From: Colivivens sp963626085 | GTDB lineage: Bacteria; Bacteroidota; Bacteroidia; Bacteroidales; Bacteroidaceae | NCBI GenBank assembly: GCA_963626085.1 | Contig: CAVFVJ010000025.1 | Coordinates: forward strand, 1 to 34,621 | Length of the DNA stretch: 34,621 nucleotides | Direction of reading: 5' to 3' | Shown here: piece by piece, positions 7,681 through 14,886 of the stretch | Position numbering within the stretch: position 1 is the stretch's first letter | How the letters are laid out: the number at the start of each line of letters is the position of its first letter | Program-made: the position numbers and the translations under genes | The notes under the pieces: generated by a model | What the model was told of the DNA's origin: nothing | Database searches by the model: none | The model's input: only the letters and a program-made list of their open reading frames with translations

Positions 7681-7703
7681 TTTGAATTTATTTCTTAACT
7701 TTG
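7681..7703 (+). promoter_or_regulatory. Promoter of ispE
   Basis: TAACTTTG (7696-7703) is an exact -7 match, 27 nt before the ispE ATG. A TTTG at 7681-7684 lies only 11 nt upstream of it, and the -33 position itself is weak. The box falls inside the extended open frame that starts at 7701, which argues for the ATG at 7731. Confidence 0.55.
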
Positions 7704-7730
7704 TGCCGAAAACCAATAAAGAGAAAACGT

Positions 7731-8561
7731 ATGATATTTTATCCGAATGCCAAAATAAACATAGGTCTGAATGTAGTGGAGAAAAGACCGGACGGTTATC
7801 ATAATTTGGAGACCGTGTTCTACCCGATTGCGTTGCAGGATGCAATAGAAATGAGTGTACTGGAGGACGATGTGCCTGATTGTGGATACAAGTTGAAGGT
7901 GTCGGGCAATATCCTGGATGGAACGCCCGAGGACAACCTTGTGGTGAAAGCGTATAAATTGTTGAAGCATGATTTCGACTTACCTCCAATGGCATTCACC
8001 GTGTACAAGCATATTCCTACAGGAGCAGGACTGGGTGGCGGTTCGTCTGATGCTGCGTTCACTATAAAGGCAATCAATGACAAACTGAAACTAGGACTGG
8101 ATACAGAGGAGATGGAGAAGTATTCGTCTGCCTTGGGTGCGGACTGCGCTTTCTTCATCAAGGACAAACCAGTCGTGGCTACTGGCATAGGCAATGTGTT
8201 CCACGCACTCGACCTGTCGCTGAAAGGCCACACACTGGTTCTAATCAAACCAGATGTGTTCGTCTCAACTGGCGATGCCTACAGGCATGTAGTTCCGACA
8301 CATCCCGAGCGTCCGTTGGCGGAACTGGTAATGCAACCGATTGAGACGTGGAGAGATACAGTGGTGAATGACTTCGAAAAGAGCGTCTTCGTCAAATATC
8401 CGGAAATTGCTGCCATCAAAGACAAACTGTACGACATGGGTGCCAAGTATGCAGCAATGTCGGGTAGCGGAAGCAGTGTGTTTGGTATCTTTGACAAACC
8501 AGTAGAGTTTATCGACGAGACTTTCTCTGGTTATTTCTGCAGACAGAGGGAACTGGAATAG
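7731..8561 (+). CDS. ispE: 4-diphosphocytidyl-2-C-methyl-D-erythritol kinase (IspE)
   Basis: The 276-residue GHMP kinase phosphorylates CDP-methylerythritol in the non-mevalonate (MEP) isoprenoid pathway. Visible motifs are the N-terminal NAKINIGLNV with its catalytic Lys8, DGYHNLETVF, the ATP-binding glycine loop PTGAGLGGGSSDAA (96-109), LGADCAFF, and C-terminal MSGSGSSVFGIF. The ATG at 7731 is preferred over the upstream ATG at 7701 because family members begin right at this first strand and because the -7 promoter box overlaps the upstream codons. It lies 20 nt before ligA and they probably share a transcript. Confidence 0.96.
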   Translation: MIFYPNAKINIGLNVVEKRPDGYHNLETVFYPIALQDAIEMSVLEDDVPDCGYKLKVSGNILDGTPEDNLVVKAYKLLKHDFDLPPMAFTVYKHIPTGAGLGGGSSDAAFTIKAINDKLKLGLDTEEMEKYSSALGADCAFFIKDKPVVATGIGNVFHALDLSLKGHTLVLIKPDVFVSTGDAYRHVVPTHPERPLAELVMQPIETWRDTVVNDFEKSVFVKYPEIAAIKDKLYDMGAKYAAMSGSGSSVFGIFDKPVEFIDETFSGYFCRQRELE

Positions 8562-8581
8562 GATTTTGGAGGGAGTGGCCA

Positions 8582-10654
8582 ATGACTGCAAAGGAACAGA
8601 TAGAGACACTTAGGAAGGAACTCCATCAGCATAACTACAACTACTATGTGCTGAACCAACCGACCATAAGTGATTATGAGTTCGACAGTAAGATGCGTGA
8701 GCTTCAGGAAATGGAGGCGCAACACCCAGGGTTAGCTGACCCGAATTCGCCTACACAACGGGTGGGAAGTGACCTTAACCAAACGTTCAGACAAGTTCCG
8801 CACAAGTATCCGATGCTGTCGTTGGCGAATACATACAATGAAAATGATGTGCGCGACTTCTACGAACGGGTGAGGTCGGGACTGAAAGGCGAGGACTTCG
8901 AGATTGTCGCTGAGATGAAGTACGACGGACTGAGTATATCGCTTACTTATATCGACGGCAAGCTGATGCAGGCGGTGACGCGCGGCGACGGTGTAGTGGG
9001 CGACGACGTTACTGCCAATATCCGTACAATCAAGTCAATTCCTTTACAATTGAAGGAAGGAACAGGCTATCCACATGAATTTGAAATTCGTGGAGAAGTA
9101 CTGATGCCATGGTCTTCGTTTGAGGCTCTTAATGCGGAACGGGAAGCACGGGAGGAACCGTTGTTCGCCAACCCACGCAATGCGGCAAGCGGAACTCTCA
9201 AATCACAGAAGTCGGAACTGGTGGCATCACGGAAACTGGATGCATACCTCTATTATCTGCTTCTGCCAGAGGGTACGACACTGACACGTCACTCAACGAA
9301 CGGACAACGTGACCTGTTTGGGGAGAGCGTGGAGACATTTACCGTTCAGTCGCACTATGAGGGTCTGATGCTGGCAAAAGATTGGGGATTCAAGGTCTCT
9401 CAGGGCATGAAGAAGTGCAAAACCCTTCAAGAGATACTGGACTTTATCGACTATTGGGACACGGAACGCAAGAACTTGCCTGTAGCCACAGACGGAATCG
9501 TACTGAAGGTCAACTCACTGCGTCAGCAACGCTCACTGGGCTACACAGCCAAGGCTCCACGATGGGCAATCGCATATAAGTTCAAGGCAGAGCGTGCCTG
9601 TACACGACTGAACGAGGTGACTTACCAGGTTGGCCGCACTGGAGCTGTTACTCCTGTTGCCAATATGAATCCGGTGCAACTCGCAGGCACTACGGTAAAG
9701 CGTGCGTCGCTTCACAATGCAGACGTTATAAATGAACTGGACCTGCATATAGGCGATATGGTGTATGTGGAAAAGGGTGGCGAGATAATACCCAAGGTAG
9801 TAGGTGTCGATAAGTCTCAGCGTGTACATGGGATGCAGAAAGTGGAATTCATCACCTGCTGTCCGGAATGTGGAACTCCACTCGTGCGCTATGAAGGTGA
9901 AGCTGCCTATTACTGTCCGAACGACACTTGTTGTCCGCCTCAAATAAAGGGTCGAATAGAACATTTCATTAGTCGCAGGGCAATGAACATAGACAGTCTT
10001 GGACCTGAAACGGTAGATGATTTCTTTCAGCGTGGACTCATAAAGGATGTGGCAGACCTCTACTCGTTGACTGTCGCACAGGTGGCAAACAACAATATCA
10101 ACCGTCAGACTTCGGCTCGCAAGATTGTGAATGCGATAAAGGAATCTACTAATGTACCGTTTGAGAGAGTCGCATTCGCCATTGGCATACGTTTCGTGGG
10201 TGAAACGACAGCGAAACTACTTGCACGCAAATTCAAGTCGATGGATGCGTTGGCACATGCTTCACTTACCGAACTACTTGATGTAGACGGGATAGGGGAG
10301 GTCATTGCCCAGAGCGTCATTCAGTATTTCGCTAATAACAAGAACTGCGACATAATACGCAGACTCAAAGAGGCTGGAGTGTGTATGGAACTGTCGGAAG
10401 AGGAGCAACAAGGACAGACGGACATACTGGCCGGTCAGAGTATTGTCATCAGTGGTGTGTTCAAATACCATTCGCGCGATGAGTACAAGGCAATGATAGA
10501 GAAGAACGGAGGCAAGAATGTGGGAAGTATCTCGTCCAAGACCTCGTTCATACTGGCCGGAGACAATATGGGACCAGCAAAACTGGAGAAAGCGAATAAT
10601 CTCGGCATTCCGATAAAGAGCGAAGATGAGTTCTTGCAGTTAATAAATGAATGA
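8582..10654 (+). CDS. ligA: NAD+-dependent DNA ligase LigA
   Basis: The 690-residue ligase seals nicks using NAD+ during replication and repair. In order it has the Ia domain with YYxxxxPxxSDxEYD-like residues (20-35), the adenylation domain with active-site Lys113 in EMKYDG, EIRGEVLMP, FANPRNAASGTL and GIVLKVN, the OB fold with QVGRTGAVTPVA, and the zinc finger CCPECG...CPNDTCCP. These are followed by helix-hairpin-helix repeats (GIRFVGETTAKLLA, DVDGIGEVIAQSV) and a C-terminal BRCT domain (about 605-690, SIVISGVFKYHSRDEYKAMIEKNGGK). Length and domain order are standard. It follows ispE by 20 nt. Confidence 0.97.
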   Translation: MTAKEQIETLRKELHQHNYNYYVLNQPTISDYEFDSKMRELQEMEAQHPGLADPNSPTQRVGSDLNQTFRQVPHKYPMLSLANTYNENDVRDFYERVRSGLKGEDFEIVAEMKYDGLSISLTYIDGKLMQAVTRGDGVVGDDVTANIRTIKSIPLQLKEGTGYPHEFEIRGEVLMPWSSFEALNAEREAREEPLFANPRNAASGTLKSQKSELVASRKLDAYLYYLLLPEGTTLTRHSTNGQRDLFGESVETFTVQSHYEGLMLAKDWGFKVSQGMKKCKTLQEILDFIDYWDTERKNLPVATDGIVLKVNSLRQQRSLGYTAKAPRWAIAYKFKAERACTRLNEVTYQVGRTGAVTPVANMNPVQLAGTTVKRASLHNADVINELDLHIGDMVYVEKGGEIIPKVVGVDKSQRVHGMQKVEFITCCPECGTPLVRYEGEAAYYCPNDTCCPPQIKGRIEHFISRRAMNIDSLGPETVDDFFQRGLIKDVADLYSLTVAQVANNNINRQTSARKIVNAIKESTNVPFERVAFAIGIRFVGETTAKLLARKFKSMDALAHASLTELLDVDGIGEVIAQSVIQYFANNKNCDIIRRLKEAGVCMELSEEEQQGQTDILAGQSIVISGVFKYHSRDEYKAMIEKNGGKNVGSISSKTSFILAGDNMGPAKLEKANNLGIPIKSEDEFLQLINE

Positions 10655-10660
10655 AGTATG

Positions 10661-10691
10661 ATTGCCATTTGATATTTTCTTCTTACCTTTG
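10661..10691 (+). promoter_or_regulatory. Promoter of dapA
   Basis: A -33-like ATTG (10661-10664), a 19-nt spacer and TACCTTTG (10684-10691) match the Bacteroidetes consensus. A further TTTG sits at 10668-10671. The ATG follows 20 nt after the -7 box, so the leader is very short and cannot hold a lysine riboswitch. Confidence 0.65.
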
Positions 10692-10711
10692 CAGTCGATT
10701 TATTAAAAAAT

Positions 10712-11605
10712 ATGGCACATAACAAATTCAGAGGTTTAGGCATAGCACTCATAACTCCGTTCACGAAGGAGGGTGCGGTGGACTACAACTCGCTACGACG
10801 TATACTTGACTATCAACTGGCTGGCGGAATAGACTTCCTTTGTATTCTTGCAACAACAGGCGAGACTCCTTGTCTTACTGCTGACGAGAAGAAGAAAATA
10901 AAGGAGTTGGTCATCGAGAAAGTTCATGGCACAATCCCAATACTTATGGGATGCGGTGGAAATAACACCTCGGAGATTGTGAAGACTCTGAAGACAGAGG
11001 ATTTTACTGGTATAGACGGAATTCTCAGTGTTTGTCCGTACTATAACAAACCTTCTCAGGAAGGACTGTACCAACATTTCCGTACCATCTCAGAGGCTAC
11101 AAACCTTCCAGTAGTATTATATAATGTACCTGGAAGAGTTGGAGTCAACATGACAGCAGAGACGACCTTGAGACTTGCCAACGACTGCCCCAACATTGTG
11201 GCAATAAAGGAAGCGAGTGGCAATTTCACTCAGATAGACGACATAATAAAGAATAAACCGGCGGACTTTGACGTTATTTCGGGCGATGACGGCATTACTT
11301 TCCCCCTCATCACCTTGGGTGCGGTGGGTGTCATAAGTGTGATTGGCAACGCCTTGCCGCATGAGTTCGGTAGGATGGTACGTCTCGCCTTGCACGGTGA
11401 CTATCAGAACGCACTGTCAATCCACCATAAGTTCACGGAATTGTTCAAGCTATTGTTTGTGGATGGGAATCCAGCTGGCGTGAAGGCGATGATGAACAGT
11501 ATGGGACTTATCGAAAACGAACTTCGACTTCCACTCGTACCAGCGCGTCTTACAACGTTCGGTGAGATAAGTGCGATAGTAAAAGAACTAAACATAAAGT
11601 ATTGA
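10712..11605 (+). CDS. dapA: 4-hydroxy-tetrahydrodipicolinate synthase (DapA)
   Basis: The 297-residue TIM-barrel aldolase condenses pyruvate with aspartate semialdehyde, the committed step to lysine and meso-diaminopimelate for the cell wall. Key residues are visible: GIALITPF at strand 1, LATTGE with the Thr-Thr pair of the proton relay (48-49), YNVPGR with Tyr137 and Arg142, and the Schiff-base Lys166 in VAIKEASG. ISGDDG and GAVGVISVIGNALP follow. It stands as a single gene between its own promoter and a strong terminator. Confidence 0.96.
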   Translation: MAHNKFRGLGIALITPFTKEGAVDYNSLRRILDYQLAGGIDFLCILATTGETPCLTADEKKKIKELVIEKVHGTIPILMGCGGNNTSEIVKTLKTEDFTGIDGILSVCPYYNKPSQEGLYQHFRTISEATNLPVVLYNVPGRVGVNMTAETTLRLANDCPNIVAIKEASGNFTQIDDIIKNKPADFDVISGDDGITFPLITLGAVGVISVIGNALPHEFGRMVRLALHGDYQNALSIHHKFTELFKLLFVDGNPAGVKAMMNSMGLIENELRLPLVPARLTTFGEISAIVKELNIKY

Positions 11606-11659
11606 GTCTGTCGTCTTTGACGTTTCGGTCTTTTACGAAGGTCAACATAACAGAATCCT

Positions 11660-11703
11660 CAACAAAACAAGCCTGCTCCAATCGGAGCAGGCTTGTTTTG
11701 TTG
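11660..11703. terminator. Strong bidirectional terminator between dapA and the outer-membrane protein gene
   Basis: A perfect 20-bp stem (11660-11679 with 11684-11703) closes on the tetraloop AATC. The lower part is A-rich on the left and T-rich on the right, giving a U tract in both directions. It lies between two convergent genes. Confidence 0.93.
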
Positions 11704-11741
11704 GGTCTGATGTGTTACTTGGCGTTAGCCAGTGGGGTGGC

Positions 11742-14700
11742 TTAGAATCTGCCACCGCCTCCCATGTTACCTCCACCCATGTTGCCGCCTCGGCTTCCGC
11801 CTTCTCTTCCGCCGCCCATTCTCATGCCGCCGTCATCGTTGCGTTCCCTTTCCATGTTTGCACGGTAAGTGTCACGTTCCTGACGGTCACGTCTGAGTTG
11901 CTGGCGTGCCTCCTTTGATCCGAACAGGTTGAAGCGGTACATGAAGTTAACCATGAAGTAACTGTTGACGGACTCAGTCCATGTGTCTGTACGGCTGTTT
12001 GCACTGATGGCACGGCTGAAGTTGCTACGCTGGTTCAACAGGTCGTATGCCTGCAAACTGATGGTTGCTGCCTTACCCTTCAAGAAACGGTAGCTTACCT
12101 GAGCGTTCCATATCAACTCGTTGGTGTTAGCTTCCGAAGAGGCGTAACCTCTACGGCTACTTATACTGAGGTTAGTCGCAAAACCAAAGCCATTGTCGAA
12201 GTTTCCGTTGGACTCCACTCCGTAACTGAAGTCGTAAGTGTTTGGACTTGTCACATCGATGTACTTGTTGTCTTGATGGTTGTAACTGAAGTTTCCGTTC
12301 AGACGGACATCCCAGTACTCTGCGCGGTAAGTCAGACTCAGTCGCTCACCAATACGCAAATTGTTGGTCTTGTTCTTTAGCGACTCGTTGTTGCGGTACA
12401 GGTAACTTACGTTGTTCCTATATGATGTGGAAGTAGAGGTGTTCAACATGAGCCGTTCCATTGAGAAGAGTGGGGTGTTGAATCCGAAGTCTCCGCTCAC
12501 GTCCCAGTTGCCATTGATGTTCATCGGTTTTGTTTCGGACGCACCTGTCTCATCGTTGTACTTCGTTTGGTTACTGATACTGTTGAGTGTATTACTGAAC
12601 GAAGCGTTTAGGAAGATGGTCTGCATCGTGGCAGTGAGGTAGTTGTTCCATCCGAAACGGAAGTTGTTCGAGAACGACGGCTTAAGGTCTGGATTACCGG
12701 TACGTATGTTAAGTGGGTTACTGTCATCGGTAATGGTAATCAAGTCGGTTATCGCCGGTTGACTCATGCTTCCGCGGTAGCTGAAGTTCAATTGATTCTG
12801 CCTGTTGAATCTGTAACGGAAGTTGAGGGTAGGGGAGATTCGGAAGAAATTGCGTGTCGTGTCGATATCCTTTCCCATGTAAGTCATCTGTAGATGTTGG
12901 TTCTGCGGCTGTATCTGTACACCCACCGATGAGGTGATGAAGTTCGTGTTCCAACGTACAGACAGATTGATGTTGTGGTTCTGGTTCACGTCCCTTGAGT
13001 AGTTGCTCAGTGAGTCGCTCAGATATTCGAAGTATGTATCAGGAAGGAAACCGAGTATTTCAGCGAGTTTGTCCTTTGCTTCCTGAATGTCGGGGTTAAG
13101 TCCAAGGTTGAAGGTGTTGCTGTCACTCTTCCTGTAGCTATAGCTGTAGTTGTAGGACATCTGTAGGATCAGGTTCTTTACTATCGGTTCACTGTAAGTG
13201 AATCCCAAAGAGAACGACTTGTTGATGTTAGGTGACGTGCGGTATCTGTAGATGAGGTCGCTTGGTACGGTCTCGCGCTGATAATACGTCACGTCGGAGT
13301 AGTTGAAGTTACGTCCATCGCTCTGGCTGTAGTTGAAGTTACCATTGAGGGAGAAGTTGCGTCCCTTCTTGTTGTAGAACCTGCGGTTGAGCATCAGTGA
13401 CGAGCTTGCTTTCTTGCTGTCGCTGAACGAGCGTGAACCGGTGAGGTTGTGGTTGACGATACTGTCAGACATCAAAGATTCAAGAGTTGACCACTGACGC
13501 AGTGGGTTGGTCAGTTCGTTGAAGCTATAGGGGTCGATGTAATAGCTTGCACTGGCTCCGTTGCTGTGTGAGGCAGAGTTGCCGATACCAACCTGCGGAC
13601 GCATAAGCAGGGTGGTAGCAGTGTCCAGTTTGATTTCTATCTTGAATTCAGCGTCAGCATTGTCGCTGTGCGACGTATTGTCGTTCAGACGGTCGGAGAA
13701 CGACCTGCGTGTTGACACGTAGTTCTCAGATGCACTGCGTGACGTGTTCTCGTTGTGGCGACCGTTGTATCTCACGTTACCACCAATCTCATATTTCTCG
13801 TCCTTTGACGTATTGAGGTTTAGTCCGAGACTTCCGTTGAGGTTCTTGCCAGTGCCACCACGGCCTGAACCCATGCCACCACCACCGTTGGTATTGAGGT
13901 TACCTATAATAGACGACTGGAAATTATCCTTGAAACGATTGACCATGACACGGTTGGAGTACTGGTCTTTAGTTCCGACACCAAGGTTGATGTTTCCAAA
14001 CCAACCCTGTTTCATTCCTTTCTTGATGGTAAGATCAATGACAGTCTCTTCATTACCATCAGCGATACCAGTCAGACGCTCACTGTCTGAAGCCTTGTCG
14101 TAGGTTTTCACCTTATCGATGATTTCAGCCGGCAGGTTCTTCATAGCTATACTTTTGTCACTTGAGAAGAACTCCTTTCCATCCACAAGAATCTTAGATA
14201 TTGTCTTTCCGTTTATTTTGATAGTACCGTCACTTGACACCTCCGCTCCCGGCAGTTTCTTGATGAGGTCTTCAAGGACAGAACCCTCAGGAATCTTAAA
14301 TGCGTCGGCATTGAAGATGATAGTGTCTTCCTTGACCTCCATCTGAGGCAGTTGCCCCTGCACCACCGCGGCTTCCAGTATCACACTGTTAGGCGTAAGC
14401 AGCACCGTTCCTACGTTGTGGATAGTCTCACCGTTCTTGATGGTGATGGAGCGGTAGAAATTATGGTAACCAATGTATGATACCTTAACTATATAAGAGC
14501 CTTCCTCCACATTCTTGATGGTGTAGCCGCCGAGAGTGTTCGTCACACCTCCACTAACCATCTTACTGGTGTCAGTTGTCATAATCTGGATTGTAGCACG
14601 TACAAGAGCCGATGCGTCTTCCGAGTCTTTCACGTAACCCGTCACATTGGCTTTTGATTTTTTTGTGTTTGTTGTCGTGGTGCTGGTTTGTGCTGTTATG

Positions 14701-14750
14701 GAAACAACAGCAAACACAGCCATCAGCGTAAGGGTAATAATCTTTTTCAT
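11742..14750 (-). CDS. Outer-membrane beta-barrel protein with carboxypeptidase-regulatory-like domain (TonB-receptor-like)
   Basis: The 1002-residue protein begins with a signal peptide (MKKIITLTLMAVFAVVSITA, 1-20), then a short Thr-rich stretch, a carboxypeptidase-regulatory-like beta-sandwich (about 35-115), a plug-like region (about 130-240, with KLPGAEV and ILVDGKEFFSSD), and a long barrel rich in alternating aromatic and polar strands. It fits the OMP_b-brl_3 family, related to SusC-type TonB-dependent receptors. No SusD partner is adjacent and no TonB box is evident, so the ligand is unknown. After the last strand (FMVNFMYRFNLF) comes an Arg/Glu-rich helix-like segment and a Gly/Met tail ending GGGNMGGGGRF (about 975-1002). 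It is divergent from the GH115 gene, with 136 nt between the starts. No -7 box was found for it. Confidence 0.88.
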   Translation of the reverse strand: MKKIITLTLMAVFAVVSITAQTSTTTTNTKKSKANVTGYVKDSEDASALVRATIQIMTTDTSKMVSGGVTNTLGGYTIKNVEEGSYIVKVSYIGYHNFYRSITIKNGETIHNVGTVLLTPNSVILEAAVVQGQLPQMEVKEDTIIFNADAFKIPEGSVLEDLIKKLPGAEVSSDGTIKINGKTISKILVDGKEFFSSDKSIAMKNLPAEIIDKVKTYDKASDSERLTGIADGNEETVIDLTIKKGMKQGWFGNINLGVGTKDQYSNRVMVNRFKDNFQSSIIGNLNTNGGGGMGSGRGGTGKNLNGSLGLNLNTSKDEKYEIGGNVRYNGRHNENTSRSASENYVSTRRSFSDRLNDNTSHSDNADAEFKIEIKLDTATTLLMRPQVGIGNSASHSNGASASYYIDPYSFNELTNPLRQWSTLESLMSDSIVNHNLTGSRSFSDSKKASSSLMLNRRFYNKKGRNFSLNGNFNYSQSDGRNFNYSDVTYYQRETVPSDLIYRYRTSPNINKSFSLGFTYSEPIVKNLILQMSYNYSYSYRKSDSNTFNLGLNPDIQEAKDKLAEILGFLPDTYFEYLSDSLSNYSRDVNQNHNINLSVRWNTNFITSSVGVQIQPQNQHLQMTYMGKDIDTTRNFFRISPTLNFRYRFNRQNQLNFSYRGSMSQPAITDLITITDDSNPLNIRTGNPDLKPSFSNNFRFGWNNYLTATMQTIFLNASFSNTLNSISNQTKYNDETGASETKPMNINGNWDVSGDFGFNTPLFSMERLMLNTSTSTSYRNNVSYLYRNNESLKNKTNNLRIGERLSLTYRAEYWDVRLNGNFSYNHQDNKYIDVTSPNTYDFSYGVESNGNFDNGFGFATNLSISSRRGYASSEANTNELIWNAQVSYRFLKGKAATISLQAYDLLNQRSNFSRAISANSRTDTWTESVNSYFMVNFMYRFNLFGSKEARQQLRRDRQERDTYRANMERERNDDGGMRMGGGREGGSRGGNMGGGNMGGGGRF

Positions 14751-14856
14751 CGAGTGTTTTGAATAATGTTACGAGTGTTTGACCCACATAAACAAAAAAG
14801 GTTTAACTGTAGCCACAAAAACAGGTAGGTACGTATGTTTGTTTGGAAAAAAGTAT

Positions 14857-14864
14857 TAATTTTG
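14857..14864 (+). promoter_or_regulatory. -7 box of the GH115 gene
   Basis: TAATTTTG fits TAnnTTTG and ends 22 nt before the chosen ATG. TTTG occurs at 14838-14841, closer than the usual -33 spacing. Confidence 0.45.
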
Positions 14865-14886
14865 CGGACATAATCAATTGACAGAC

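Noticed and set aside
10655..10711. Lysine riboswitch ahead of dapA
   Set aside because: The distance from the -7 box to the start codon leaves a leader of only a few bases.
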